Positions 7,712-18,157 of a DNA stretch of 64,000 bases are shown here, piece after piece. Source of the DNA: Deinococcus koreensis (GTDB taxonomy: Bacteria > Deinococcota > Deinococci > Deinococcales > Deinococcaceae); contig NZ_PPPD01000002.1 in assembly GCF_002901445.1 (NCBI RefSeq), forward strand, positions 124,001-188,000. The letters are read 5' to 3'. Both the position numbers and the translations under genes were made by a program. A model generated the notes under the pieces. The model saw nothing but the letters and a program-made list of their open reading frames with translations. It was not told the origin of the DNA and did no database searches. Position 1 is the stretch's first letter. Each line of letters starts with the position of its first letter.

Positions 7712-9814
7712 GTGCCGCCCTCCTCTCCGAACCCCGGCCCCGCGGCCCTCAAGGCAGACGGCGGCGATCGGCTGGCCCAGATCAAACGCCGCGTGTACCT
7801 GCCCGTCCTGCAGGCGACCCTCATTGCGGTGGTCTTCACCTACGTGATTGGCCTGCGCGGTGAGCCCGATCCCTTCAACCACCTGGCCCTGCCCCTGCTG
7901 GCCGTCGCGCTGCTGAGCCTGCTCCTGCTGCAGTTGATGGGCCGGGTGACCGTCCGCTGGATCGAGCGGGCCTTCTTCGGGGTCGCGGCCACCGCCTTCA
8001 TGGCCAAGTTCGTCTTCACGGTGGCGCACTCGCCGGCCATTCCCGACGCGGCACTGGCGCAGGTCTATATCTGGACGCCCTTCCTGTATGTGCTGGCCTT
8101 CCTGATCGACGGGTCGCGCAGCGCCATCCGCCGCTCGCTGGTGGTGTACGTGATCGGTGTACTCATCGGCCTGTACGGGGTGCTGTCGGGCGCCCTGAGC
8201 AATGTGCGGTACCTGCTGGACTTCTACCTGGCCGGCGCGATGATCCTGATCCTGCTGTACGTGCTCGCCACCCTGAGACACCATGTCTCGCAGCTGCAGA
8301 CCCAGGTGGGTGAGATGCGCCGGCTCGCCCACCTCGACCCGCTGACCGGGGTGAGCAACCGCCGGCAGCTCGACCTGCAGCTGAGCCAGGAGGTGCTGCG
8401 CTCCGAGCGCTACGGTTCGAGCTGGTCCGTGATCCTGTTCGATCTGGACGATTTCAAGAAGATCAACGACCGCCACGGCCACGCCGCCGGTGACGAGGTG
8501 CTGCGTCAGACGGCTGAACTGATGCAGCGCGAACTTCGCACCACGGACCTGCTGGGCCGCTGGGGCGGCGAGGAGTTCCTGATCCTGGCCGTCCAGATCG
8601 ATTTGCCCTACGCCCGCATCCTGGCCGAGCGCCTGTGCCGGGCGCTGGCCGCCCACCGGATGCCCGAGGTGGGCCGGGTGACCGCCAGCTTCGGCATCGC
8701 CACCTACCGCACCGGCGAGGGCGCCGAGTCGCTGTTGCGCCGCGCCGACGCGGCGCTGTACAGCGCCAAGCATGCCGGAAAGAACCGGGTCGAGGTGTCG
8801 CTGGACAGCCGGGACACACCGCTGGTGCTCCCGGCGCTGCAAAACCCCTTTCCGGTCGCCCCGCCCGCCCCCCATGAGGCGGTCAGCCGTGAGACGTCCG
8901 CCTGGCTGGCCCGCCACGGGCTCGGCCCGAACGAGGACATTTCGCGCGGCCTCTTCGCGACGAACATCGTGCAGGCCGTGGCGGCGCTGCATCCCAGCGC
9001 CGACGACGAGGGCCTTCGCCTGACGGCCGACTGGGTCGGCCTGATGATCCTGCACGACGACCGCTGCGACTCCTCGGGCATCGGGCACAATCCCGCGCGG
9101 CTGCGGGCCCTGACCTCACGGCTCTCGGCCACCCTCCAGGGCCAGCCGCCGGCGCCGGATGACGAGCCGCTGGCCTGGGCGATGGCGGATCTGCACCCCC
9201 GGCTGTTGCAGGCGGGCGGCCCGGCCTGGCTGCAGACCCTGACCAGGCACGTGGACAGCTACTTCGAATCGCTGGTCTGGGAAGCCGACAACCGCGCCAG
9301 CAAGACGATCCCCACGCTGGCCGAGTACGTGAAGATGCGGCCCCTGACTGCCGGACTGGCCATCGACGAGGCGTTCCTGGAGATCGTCGACGGCCTGCGC
9401 CTGCCCCCGGCGGTGCGCGACCACCCAGCCGTGCAGGCGCTGACGATGCAGGCCAACCGGGCGGTGTGCTGGTCGAACGACATCCTCTCGCTGGAAAAGG
9501 AACTCCAGAACGGCGACGTCCACAACCTGGTGCTGGTGCTGCAGCAGGAGCGGCAGCTGGAACTTCAGCCCGCCCTGGAGATGGCGGCCGGCATGTACCA
9601 CCAGGAACTGGAGCGCCTGATCGACGGCGAGCAGCACCTGCCGGACTTCGGCCCCGAGGTCGGCGCCCTGATGTCCCGCTATGTGAAACTCCAGCAGCTG
9701 CGCGTGGGCGGGCTGCTGGAGTGGACGTTCCGCTCGAAGCGCTATCAGCTCGGCGCAGGCCTCGAGGTTCCGCCCCCGGAGATCGGTCCGCTTCCGTCCA
9801 GCGTCCAGAGTTGA
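7712..9814 (+). CDS. Membrane GGDEF protein fused to a class I terpene synthase domain
   Basis: One open frame of 700 residues. Residues 28-189 hold six hydrophobic helices. Residues 205-370 form a GGDEF domain: HLDPLTGVSNRR, active loop GGEEF (285-289) and an inhibitory-site RTTD five residues before it. From about 385 the protein is a class I terpene synthase. It has the aspartate-rich DDRCD (449-453), the sensor arginine R543 in EYVKMRPLTAG, the NSE triad N589/S593/E597 in NDILSLEKE followed by GDVHNLV, and a C-terminal RY pair (677-678). R543 lies exactly 46 positions before N589, the spacing known for bacterial cyclases. No stop or break separates the domains. GTG 7712 has a -10 box eight bases upstream. 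It is predicted to make c-di-GMP at the membrane and to cyclise a prenyl diphosphate; product unknown. Confidence 0.9.
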   Translation: MPPSSPNPGPAALKADGGDRLAQIKRRVYLPVLQATLIAVVFTYVIGLRGEPDPFNHLALPLLAVALLSLLLLQLMGRVTVRWIERAFFGVAATAFMAKFVFTVAHSPAIPDAALAQVYIWTPFLYVLAFLIDGSRSAIRRSLVVYVIGVLIGLYGVLSGALSNVRYLLDFYLAGAMILILLYVLATLRHHVSQLQTQVGEMRRLAHLDPLTGVSNRRQLDLQLSQEVLRSERYGSSWSVILFDLDDFKKINDRHGHAAGDEVLRQTAELMQRELRTTDLLGRWGGEEFLILAVQIDLPYARILAERLCRALAAHRMPEVGRVTASFGIATYRTGEGAESLLRRADAALYSAKHAGKNRVEVSLDSRDTPLVLPALQNPFPVAPPAPHEAVSRETSAWLARHGLGPNEDISRGLFATNIVQAVAALHPSADDEGLRLTADWVGLMILHDDRCDSSGIGHNPARLRALTSRLSATLQGQPPAPDDEPLAWAMADLHPRLLQAGGPAWLQTLTRHVDSYFESLVWEADNRASKTIPTLAEYVKMRPLTAGLAIDEAFLEIVDGLRLPPAVRDHPAVQALTMQANRAVCWSNDILSLEKELQNGDVHNLVLVLQQERQLELQPALEMAAGMYHQELERLIDGEQHLPDFGPEVGALMSRYVKLQQLRVGGLLEWTFRSKRYQLGAGLEVPPPEIGPLPSSVQS

Positions 9815-9943
9815 CACTCGGGAAGGTTCGTTGAGGGTTCCGGCCGGTAGCCGAAGGCATCGAACAGCGGGTCGGGGGCAGTGGGATGAAGGGTGCCGGG
9901 GGGGGCAGTGTTCAGACCCCTGAGCTGACCTCCGCCCAAACTC

Positions 9944-11122
9944 TTACGCCCAGGGGTTGAGCACCACCTTCACGCAGCCGTCGTGCTTGTCGCGGAAGGT
10001 CTTGTACAGCTCGGGCGCCTGATCGAGCGAGGCGCGGTGGGTAATCACGAAGCTGGGGTCGATCTCGCCCGCCTCGATGCGGCCCAACAGCGGCGCGATG
10101 TGCCGGTGGGTGTGGGTCTGGCCCATCTTGAAGGTCAGGCCCTTGGCGAAGGCCGCGCCCATCGGGAGCTTGTCGATCAGGCCGCCGTAGACGCCGGGCA
10201 TGGAGACGGTGCCGCCCTTGCCGCAGCTCAGGATGGCCCAGCGCAGCGCCGTGATGCGGTCGAAGCTGAGCTTCAGCTTCTGCTTGGCGGTGTCGACCAG
10301 GGCGCCGGGGCCGTGTCCGTGGGCCTCCATGCCCACCGCGTCGATGACGTGATCCGGGCCGCGCCCGCCGGTCGCCTCACGCAGCGCGACCAGCACGTCG
10401 TCCTGCTCGTAGTTGATGGTCTGGCAGCCGGCGGCCTCGGCCATCGCCAGGCGCCCCTGCACGCGGTCGATCACGATCACGTGGGCGGCGCCCAGCATCT
10501 GCGCGGAGCGGGCGGCGAACTGGCCCACCGGGCCGGCGCCGAACACCGCCACCACGTCCCGGCCGGGGACGATGCTGCAGTTCTCGGCCGCTTGGTAGCC
10601 GGTGGGGAAGATGTCGGTGAGAAAGAGCACCTGCTCGTCGCGCAGCCCACTCTCGATCTTGTGCGGGCCGACGTCCGCGAAGGGCACCCGCACGTACTGG
10701 GCCTGCCCGCCCGCGTAGCCGCCGTACATGTGCGAGTAGCCGAACAGGCCGCCGCCGCTGACCGCGCCGTACAGCGCCTCGGCCATGCGGTGGTTGGGGT
10801 TGGAGTTGTCGCAGGCGCTGAACAGCCCGCGCCGGCAGGGGTCGCACACCCCGCAGGCCAGGTTGAAGGGCACGACCACCCGGTCGCCCACGCTGAGCTT
10901 CTTCACGTCGCGGCCGACCTCGACCACCTCGCCCATGAACTCGTGGCCCAGGATGTCGCCCTTCTCCATGCTGGGGATCACGCCGTCGAGCAGGTGCAGA
11001 TCCGAGCCGCAGATGGCGGTCGAGGTGACCTTGATGATGGCGTCGGTGGGAAGGAGGAGGGCCGGATCGGGAACGTTCTCCACGCCGACCTTGTTGACGC
11101 CCTGCCAGATGATCGCTTTCAT
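9944..11122 (-). CDS. Zinc-dependent alcohol dehydrogenase (formaldehyde dehydrogenase FdhA-like)
   Basis: Medium-chain dehydrogenase of 392 residues. Catalytic zinc site: [12 protein letters not shown] and [12 protein letters not shown]. Structural zinc loop: [15 protein letters not shown]. Rossmann fold: [19 protein letters not shown]. The insert [26 protein letters not shown] and the long C-terminal domain are typical of the glutathione-independent formaldehyde dehydrogenase-like group common in bacteria. Its ATG overlaps the stop of the upstream SRPBCC gene (ATGA), so the two form an operon. Actual substrate unknown; detoxification of aldehydes is the usual assumption. Confidence 0.9.
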   Translation of the reverse strand: MKAIIWQGVNKVGVENVPDPALLLPTDAIIKVTSTAICGSDLHLLDGVIPSMEKGDILGHEFMGEVVEVGRDVKKLSVGDRVVVPFNLACGVCDPCRRGLFSACDNSNPNHRMAEALYGAVSGGGLFGYSHMYGGYAGGQAQYVRVPFADVGPHKIESGLRDEQVLFLTDIFPTGYQAAENCSIVPGRDVVAVFGAGPVGQFAARSAQMLGAAHVIVIDRVQGRLAMAEAAGCQTINYEQDDVLVALREATGGRGPDHVIDAVGMEAHGHGPGALVDTAKQKLKLSFDRITALRWAILSCGKGGTVSMPGVYGGLIDKLPMGAAFAKGLTFKMGQTHTHRHIAPLLGRIEAGEIDPSFVITHRASLDQAPELYKTFRDKHDGCVKVVLNPWA

Positions 11123-11901
11123 GCCTGACCTGCTTTCGGGGAGGAGGACGTAGCGGGCTCGCGGCCGCTGCTCTGGCCCTCAGTGGTGGGCTCGGAGCCG
11201 AATTCCTGCTCGCGCTTGAAGCGCATCAGGTCGTCGCGCAGCTGCTGGGCAGGCTCCTCTCCGGCGATCCGGGCGATCACCGCGCCGGTCGTGCCGCCGG
11301 GAGGCCGGTAGCGCAGCCGCACGATCAGTTCGGTGCCCCGGTCGCCGGGGGCCGGACGGAACAGCACCTCGCCGGAGTTCTCGATGCCCTCGCCAGGCAG
11401 CGAGCTCCAGGCCAGCCGCTCGCCGGGCACGTCGGCCGTGATCTCGGCCTCCCAGCTCACGTCTCCGGTGGGCGCCTTGACCGTCCAGCGCGAGCGCGTC
11501 TCACTCAGCACCTCCACCCGCTCCAGGTGGGTCATCAGGCGCGGCAGGCCAGCGAGGTCGCGCCACACGGCGTACAGCTCCGCCGCCGGCCTGCCGATGG
11601 TTACGGCGTCGCTCACCAGCGTGTCGCCGTCGGCGGACTGGCGGATCTTGAGGGCGTTGGCCAGGGGGTTGCGCCCCGTGGCGGCCATCGCGGCCAGCCC
11701 CGCGCCCACGCTGCCTAGCACGATCTTCTGGATCGGGCGGGCGCTGCGGAGCCCTGCGCCCATCAGGGCGACGCCCAGCGTGCCCATGACCGAGCGCTCC
11801 ATGGTGGGCATGTGCGCCCCGGTGCTGGGCTCGGACGCTTCCCCGGCCCCCTCGACCTCTGGCCCGGCGTTCCCCTGGACGTCACGTGGGTCGTCGGTCA
11901 T
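11119..11901 (-). CDS. SRPBCC (cyclase/dehydrase-like) protein with N-terminal membrane region
   Basis: 260 residues. The N-terminal third resembles a DUF2892-type hydrophobic region ([17 protein letters not shown], then [17 protein letters not shown]). The middle is an SRPBCC lipid-binding fold recognised by [31 protein letters not shown] and ending around [18 protein letters not shown]. The C-terminal 40 residues are low-complexity, rich in E, S and T. GGAG lies eight bases before ATG 11901. It is first in a two-gene operon with the dehydrogenase. Such proteins accompany zinc dehydrogenases in stress loci of related bacteria, but no reaction can be assigned. Confidence 0.8.
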   Translation of the reverse strand: MTDDPRDVQGNAGPEVEGAGEASEPSTGAHMPTMERSVMGTLGVALMGAGLRSARPIQKIVLGSVGAGLAAMAATGRNPLANALKIRQSADGDTLVSDAVTIGRPAAELYAVWRDLAGLPRLMTHLERVEVLSETRSRWTVKAPTGDVSWEAEITADVPGERLAWSSLPGEGIENSGEVLFRPAPGDRGTELIVRLRYRPPGGTTGAVIARIAGEEPAQQLRDDLMRFKREQEFGSEPTTEGQSSGREPATSSSPKAGQA

Positions 11902-12050
11902 TCGCGCGCTCCAACATTTGGTGTCATGCGGCAGTACAGCCGCCGCGGCCAGCAGGCTTTGGGAACGGGCTCACCGTCTGAACGTTGCCTAACGCCTTTG
12001 TGATGAAACCCCTGGGACAGATGAACGGCGCCGGGAGAGGCCCCACTGGC

Positions 12051-13097
12051 TCAAGGCTTGAGGCTCATGTCTTCATCCGCGCCGGGCTCCTTCTCCGATC
12101 CCTGCTGGTTGAAGTCGGCCTCGGCGCGCTGCTTGATGGGGTTGCGCTGGGTGACCGGGCTCTCCACGCTCTCTCCGCGCACCGCCGTGTCCCGCGGCGT
12201 GGGGCCGGGCAAGAGGCGGTTGCCCAGGGCCATCAGGTCGGCCGTGAGCTGCGGGGCCAGCGCCTGGGCCGTCCGCAGGATCAGGGCCGGGCCACCGATC
12301 ACCGCCTCGGCGTCGCCGCGCACCAGGGCGTTCACAATGCGCCGCGCCGCCTCCCGGGCGTCCAGGGACACCAGCGGCAGGTTGTCCAGCGTGGCCAGCA
12401 GCGCGTATTCCTTGCCCGCCTGCCCTTTGACCAGCGCCTGGCGCGGGCTGCCGGTTCGCATCAGCCCCGGCAGCACGGTGGTCACGCCGATCCCCTCGCG
12501 GGCCAGTTCGGAGCGCAGCGCCTGGCCCAGCCCCGTCGTGGCGAACTTGCTCACCGAGTAGGGCGCCAGATGCGGGATGGCGACCTTCCCTCCCACCGAG
12601 GCGATCATCAGCACGCGCCCCCGCCGCGCCCGCAGGTAGGGCAGGGCGCTCATGGTCAGCCGCAGGGGCACCAGGGTGTTGATCTCCAGGATGTCGCGGA
12701 AGTCGGCCTCGGTCATGTTGGCCAGCGGGCCGCTCTGGATCAGGCCGGCGTTGTTGATCACGACGTCCAGCTCGCCGTGGTGACGCGCGGTTTCGGCCAC
12801 CACGCGCTCGGTCTCGCCCGGCTGCGTGAGGTCGGCCGTGATGGTCTGCACCCGCACCCCGCCGCCCAGCAGCCCCCTGGCCCGCTGCAGGTCTGGGCCC
12901 GAGCGGGCCACCAGGGTCACGTTCGCCCCCCGCTCCAGCACCTCGCGCGCCAGGGCCAGCCCCAGGCCCCGCGAGCCGCCGGTGATCAGCACGCTGCGGC
13001 CCTCGAGATCGAAGGGGGCGCTGAGCAGCCGCCGCGCGGCGATGGCGCCCAGCGCGGCGGCGATCCACACCCGTTTTGGAAGGCGGAAGGCGGCCAT
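12051..13097 (-). CDS. SDR-family oxidoreductase with N-terminal hydrophobic segment
   Basis: 348 residues. A short hydrophobic N-terminus ([16 protein letters not shown]) precedes the dehydrogenase fold. Cofactor loop: [12 protein letters not shown]. Then NNAG, catalytic Ser in IASVGGK and YxxxK in PYSVSKFA. The PG motif is VLPGLMRTG. The C-terminus from about residue 295 is a polar tail without similarity I recognise ([20 protein letters not shown]). It belongs to the classical reductase type often annotated as ketoacyl-reductase-like. It stands alone, divergent from the TPR-GGDEF gene. Substrate unknown. Confidence 0.85.
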   Translation of the reverse strand: MAAFRLPKRVWIAAALGAIAARRLLSAPFDLEGRSVLITGGSRGLGLALAREVLERGANVTLVARSGPDLQRARGLLGGGVRVQTITADLTQPGETERVVAETARHHGELDVVINNAGLIQSGPLANMTEADFRDILEINTLVPLRLTMSALPYLRARRGRVLMIASVGGKVAIPHLAPYSVSKFATTGLGQALRSELAREGIGVTTVLPGLMRTGSPRQALVKGQAGKEYALLATLDNLPLVSLDAREAARRIVNALVRGDAEAVIGGPALILRTAQALAPQLTADLMALGNRLLPGPTPRDTAVRGESVESPVTQRNPIKQRAEADFNQQGSEKEPGADEDMSLKP

Positions 13098-13221
13098 GGG
13101 TGCATTGTGCCTAAGCGATATGGGCAGGGTCGGGAGTGTGGCGAAAGACTAAAGGGACGGCTCCGGCCTACCCGGCCTGGAGGGCTGCTGATCCTCGGCT
13201 CTGAGCCGCCGCCGGCCCACC

Positions 13222-13227
13222 TATACT
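13222..13227 (+). promoter_or_regulatory. -10 box of the TPR-GGDEF gene
   Basis: TATACT at 13222-13227, eight bases before ATG 13236. Transcription would begin within two bases of the start codon, giving a leaderless or nearly leaderless message; no Shine-Dalgarno sequence is present. No good -35 is visible. Confidence 0.55.
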
Positions 13228-13235
13228 TTTCTCCG

Positions 13236-14864
13236 ATGGCGCCCGCGACCCTGACCCTGCTCCGTGACGCCTGGACATGGCGCGAGCAGGAGCCGGAGCG
13301 CAGCGCCGCGCTGCTGGCCCGCGCCGCCGAGCTGCAGTCAGGCGCTCAGGACGCCGGGGCCGAGGACGAACACACGGCGGCCAGCGCGGTGGTGCGCGGC
13401 TACCACCAGTTCCGGGACGCCCGGCAGGCCCAGGCGCTGGAGGAGGCGGCCCAGGCGCTGGCCCGGCTGGCCGAGCGGCCGGAGTCCCACTGGTACACCC
13501 GCGCCCTGAATGTCCGCAGCGCCGCCCAGCTGGAACTCGGGGAGTTCGCCGGGGCGCTGCTGACCCTGCGCGACCAGATCCGGCTCTCCCGCGACAACGG
13601 CGACCAGGAATCCGAGGCGTGCGCGCTCCACGACCTGGGCGCCATGCACACCCGGCGTGACCCGGGCCGGGCCGGGGCGTACCTGCGGGCGGCGGGAGCC
13701 CTCTTCGACCGCCTGGGCCACCCGACCGGACAGACCTTCGTGGCCTGGAGCCTCGGGGAGCTCCTGCAGGTGCAGGGCCGGCAGGACGAGGCCCTGGAGC
13801 ACGTTCAGGAGGCCCTGCGCCGGGCGCGGGCCTGCGGACACCGCCTCATGGAAGTGCTGGCCCTCTCCCGCCTGGGCGAACTGGCGCTGGGCCGGGGCGA
13901 GGCCGGGCAGGGCGAACGCTGGTTGCGGGAAGCGCTGGCCCTGCAACTGGAGACCACCCACCGGCCTCTGTGGGTGTCGGTGCCGCCCCTGGTGCCCCTG
14001 CTGATCCACAGCGGCCGGCTGAGCGAGGCCCGCCAGGTGCTCGAAGACCAGCTGATCCGGGCCGACGAGGCGGGAATGCTGGCGGCCCGGGTGGCGCTGC
14101 ACGAAGCCCTGTCCGGCGTCTTCGAAGCGCTGGGTGACCCGGTTCGGGCGCTGCGCCATGCCCGCGACCACCTGCGGCTCTTCCGACAGGAGAACGCCGA
14201 CGAGCTGGCCCGCCGGGTTCAGGGGCTGGAGGTGCTGCACCGCACGGAGCTGGCCGAGCACGAGGCCCAGACCCAGCGCCGACAGAACGCCGAACTGCGC
14301 GCCGCGCTGGCCCAGCTCGAGGTGCTGCACCTTCAGGTCGAGCGCGCCAGCGTGACCGATGAGCTGACCGGGGTACACAACCGCCACTTCCTGATGACGC
14401 ACGGCGCCGCGTCCCTGGCAGCCGCCCGTGGGCCGGCCTGCGTCGCTATCCTCGACATCGACCACTTCAAGTCCATCAACGACCAGTACGGCCACGACGG
14501 CGGCGATCAGGTGCTGGCCGCCTTCGCGCGGTATCTGCGCCAGTCGCTCCGTCCGTCTGACCTGTTCACCCGCTTCGGCGGCGAGGAATTCGTGGTGATC
14601 TTTCTCGATACTCACCTGCCGGAGGCGGGCGCCGCCCTGGAGGCGCTCAACGCCGGTGTGCGCGCCCTGCCCCATGCCGGGGTCTCCCCCGACCTGCAGC
14701 TGTCGTTCACGGCGGGCGTGGTGGCCGTGGTCGGGGGAGACCTGCTGGACGCCCTGCACCGGGCCGACGCGCTGCTGATGCAGGGCAAGCGCAGCGGCCG
14801 GGCGCGGGTCGTCTGCGAGCCGGAGGGAGCGGCGCCTGGCCGGTCGCTCGCGCCGACCAGCTGA
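13236..14864 (+). CDS. TPR-repeat diguanylate cyclase (GGDEF)
   Basis: 542 residues. The first two thirds are helical TPR-like repeats (for example GQTFVAWSLGELLQVQGRQD), followed by a short coiled coil (about 335-375). The C-terminal GGDEF domain has VTDELTGVHNRHFL, the active loop GGEEF (448-452) and an RPSD inhibitory site five residues before it, so it should make c-di-GMP and be product-inhibited. No membrane segment is seen, so it is a cytoplasmic sensor whose TPR part may bind a partner protein. ATG 13236 is chosen from the -10 box spacing. It is the second GGDEF gene within 4 kb. Confidence 0.9.
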   Translation: MAPATLTLLRDAWTWREQEPERSAALLARAAELQSGAQDAGAEDEHTAASAVVRGYHQFRDARQAQALEEAAQALARLAERPESHWYTRALNVRSAAQLELGEFAGALLTLRDQIRLSRDNGDQESEACALHDLGAMHTRRDPGRAGAYLRAAGALFDRLGHPTGQTFVAWSLGELLQVQGRQDEALEHVQEALRRARACGHRLMEVLALSRLGELALGRGEAGQGERWLREALALQLETTHRPLWVSVPPLVPLLIHSGRLSEARQVLEDQLIRADEAGMLAARVALHEALSGVFEALGDPVRALRHARDHLRLFRQENADELARRVQGLEVLHRTELAEHEAQTQRRQNAELRAALAQLEVLHLQVERASVTDELTGVHNRHFLMTHGAASLAAARGPACVAILDIDHFKSINDQYGHDGGDQVLAAFARYLRQSLRPSDLFTRFGGEEFVVIFLDTHLPEAGAALEALNAGVRALPHAGVSPDLQLSFTAGVVAVVGGDLLDALHRADALLMQGKRSGRARVVCEPEGAAPGRSLAPTS

Positions 14865-14869
14865 GGTGT

Positions 14870-14887
14870 GTCCACCGGCGGGTGGAC
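14870..14887. terminator. Possible bidirectional terminator hairpin
   Basis: GTCCACC (14870-14876), loop GGCG, GGTGGAC (14881-14887): a perfect 7-base stem between two convergent genes. A short T-run follows only at about 14898, so efficiency is uncertain. Confidence 0.5.
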
Positions 14888-14921
14888 TCAGCCGCCGTTT
14901 TCTCGCCTCAGCCGCCGGGCT

Positions 14922-15758
14922 TCAGCGCGCCAGCTTCCAGTACAGGTTCGCGCGGACATACTTCGGCCCGTACCGGCCGGAGCCCAGCGCGTTCAGGCCG
15001 TCCACGCTGAGCTGGAAGGCAGCGCTGTCCGGTGGAAGCTGGACGCCCGGAAAGGACTTGAGCAGGATCGGCACCTGGAAGGTGGCCGGCAGCGAGGTCA
15101 CCCGGTACTGGGCCGGCCGCTGCGGATCGTCCACCAGTTCGTACTGCGTCCGCTCATCCGGGATGTAGGGACTGAGACTGAAGGTGAAGGGCGGCACCTC
15201 CCGGGAGTCGGCGTCCACGGTCAGCGTGGCGCTGACGGTCTGGCCCTCCCGCGCCGTGACCGGAGCCAGCGTGAAGCTGAACTCGACCGTGGCCAGGGTG
15301 ATGGTCAGGGGCAGCCGGCCGAGTTCCTGGCCCCCCTGGGAGGCCACCAGCCGCCAGGACTGCGGGCCCCCCGGGGCCGGGAAGGCGACCTGCGTGGGCC
15401 GCAGCTTCAGCTCCACGGCCGTGACGCCTCTGTCCTTCAGGGTCACGCTGCCGGGCGTCACCTCGATGACGTCTCCGCCCTCACCGTCGGCGCGCTCCAG
15501 CCGCAGGCTCACTGGCCCGCGCAGCGTCTTGCGGGGATCGATGGTCACGGCCAGGGTCGAGGCGCTCCAGTGGCGCAGGCTCAGCTGGCGCTCCGCGCTG
15601 CTCAGGCCCAGGACGGCGGATTTCTGGGCGGCCGAGTCCGAGAGGACGGCGGGCTGGGCGTCGGGGAGCGAGGCCAGCACCTCCGACGTGGAGCTGGAGC
15701 ACGCACTGAGCAGCGCCGCAAGCAGCAGGGCCGACAGACCGGCGGACGACGTGTGCAT
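14922..15758 (-). CDS. Predicted lipoprotein of unknown function
   Basis: 278 residues. The N-terminus is a lipoprotein signal with lipobox LLSAC at about residue 20, so the protein is probably anchored to a membrane facing outward. The mature part is beta-rich with alternating hydrophobic residues (VSLRLERADG, TVSATLTVDADSREVPPFTFSLSPYIPDE), suggesting immunoglobulin-like sandwich domains. I do not recognise a family. GGGGGA precedes the ATG with good spacing. It stands alone between a convergent GGDEF gene and a two-component system on the same strand. Confidence 0.75.
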   Translation of the reverse strand: MHTSSAGLSALLLAALLSACSSSTSEVLASLPDAQPAVLSDSAAQKSAVLGLSSAERQLSLRHWSASTLAVTIDPRKTLRGPVSLRLERADGEGGDVIEVTPGSVTLKDRGVTAVELKLRPTQVAFPAPGGPQSWRLVASQGGQELGRLPLTITLATVEFSFTLAPVTAREGQTVSATLTVDADSREVPPFTFSLSPYIPDERTQYELVDDPQRPAQYRVTSLPATFQVPILLKSFPGVQLPPDSAAFQLSVDGLNALGSGRYGPKYVRANLYWKLAR

Positions 15759-15978
15759 AGGTTCCCCCTGGTGGGACGAGAAGACGGAGTGGCTTCAGGG
15801 ACACTCTCAGCGTAGGCTCATGCGGCACCAGAAAGATGCGCCAGAGCGTCATTGCCGCTTCAGACTCTTCTCACCTTCGCCTGATGCCACTCTAGTGGGC
15901 AGTTGTTCATCGGGTCATTTGGCTGTATAAGCAACGTTCGGGGCGGAAAAACCTGCGTGGGCAGCTTCCGTGTCTCCC

Positions 15979-17309
<1,331 letters not shown>

Positions 17310-17313
<4 letters not shown>

Positions 17314-17993
17314 GCGCCCGCTCCCAGCCGGTAGCCCACACCGCGCACGGTCTGCAGCAGGCCGCCGCCGCCCGAGGCGTCCAGCTTGCGCCGCACCGAG
17401 GCGAGGTGGGCGTCGACCACCCGCTCCAGCGCGTCGGAGTCGGGCAGTGCGGCGGCGAGCAGCTCCTCACGGGTAAAGGCCCGGCCCGGCGCCTCGGCCA
17501 GATGGGCCAGCAGCCGGAACTCGGCGGGCGTGAGGTTCAGCGCCTGCCCATGCACGCGGGCGATCACGGCCCGCCGATCCACCTCCAGCATGGCCACCCG
17601 CAGCGGCTTCTCCCCGTCCTCGAGCACAGCGCTGGCGCGGCGCAGCACGGCCCGGACGCGGGCCATGACCTCGCGCGGGCGAAAGGGTTTGACCACGTAG
17701 TCGTCGGCGCCCAGCTCCAGGCCCACGATCTGGTCGCTTTCCTCGGCGCGGGCGGTGACCATGATGACCGGGGTCTGGCCGTCGGCGCGCACCGCCTTCA
17801 GCACGTCCAGCCCGCTCCTGCCGGGCAGCATCACGTCCAGCAGGATCAGATCGGGGCTGGCGGCGCGGAACATGGTCAGGGCGCTGACGCCGTCCCCGGC
17901 GCGTTCCGTGCGGTAGCCCTCCTGCCGGGCGTAGGCTTCGAGCACCTCAGCCAGCTGGGGTTCGTCCTCGACGATCAGGATCAGCGCGCTCAT
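17310..17993 (-). CDS. OmpR-family response regulator
   Basis: 227 residues. Receiver domain with acidic pair ED (10-11), phosphorylation site D53 in LILLDVMLPG and KPF near residue 102. The C-terminal OmpR/PhoB winged helix has LTPAEFRLLAHLAEAPGRAF and DAHLASVRRKLD. ATG 17993 has no Shine-Dalgarno sequence; TACCAT six bases upstream on the minus strand may be the -10 box of a leaderless message. It is the partner of the kinase downstream and probably activates the divergent efflux genes. Confidence 0.93.
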
Positions 17994-18117
17994 GGGGGCA
18001 TGGTAGTCCCGCCCGGTGAAGGCGCCGCGAAGATGAGGGCGCTGGCGGCTCCCTCTATTCAGGCCCCGACCTCCTCCTGGCGCGGCTCCAGGCGTCTGCG
18101 CCAAATCTTCAAACAAG

Positions 18118-18127
18118 CTGGGCCCAG
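18118..18127. promoter_or_regulatory. Palindrome in the efflux/two-component intergenic region
   Basis: CTGGGCCCAG, a perfect 10-base palindrome midway between the divergent response-regulator and TolC genes. It is a candidate regulator site by position only. Confidence 0.25.
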
Positions 18128-18157
18128 TGTTCGATGAGCCCTGAGACAGTGGGCCTC

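Noticed and set aside
7712..9814. GGDEF and terpene synthase parts as two adjacent genes
   Set aside because: There is no stop codon or shift of frame between them, and no start with a ribosome site or -10 box near the domain junction (about 8860-8890).
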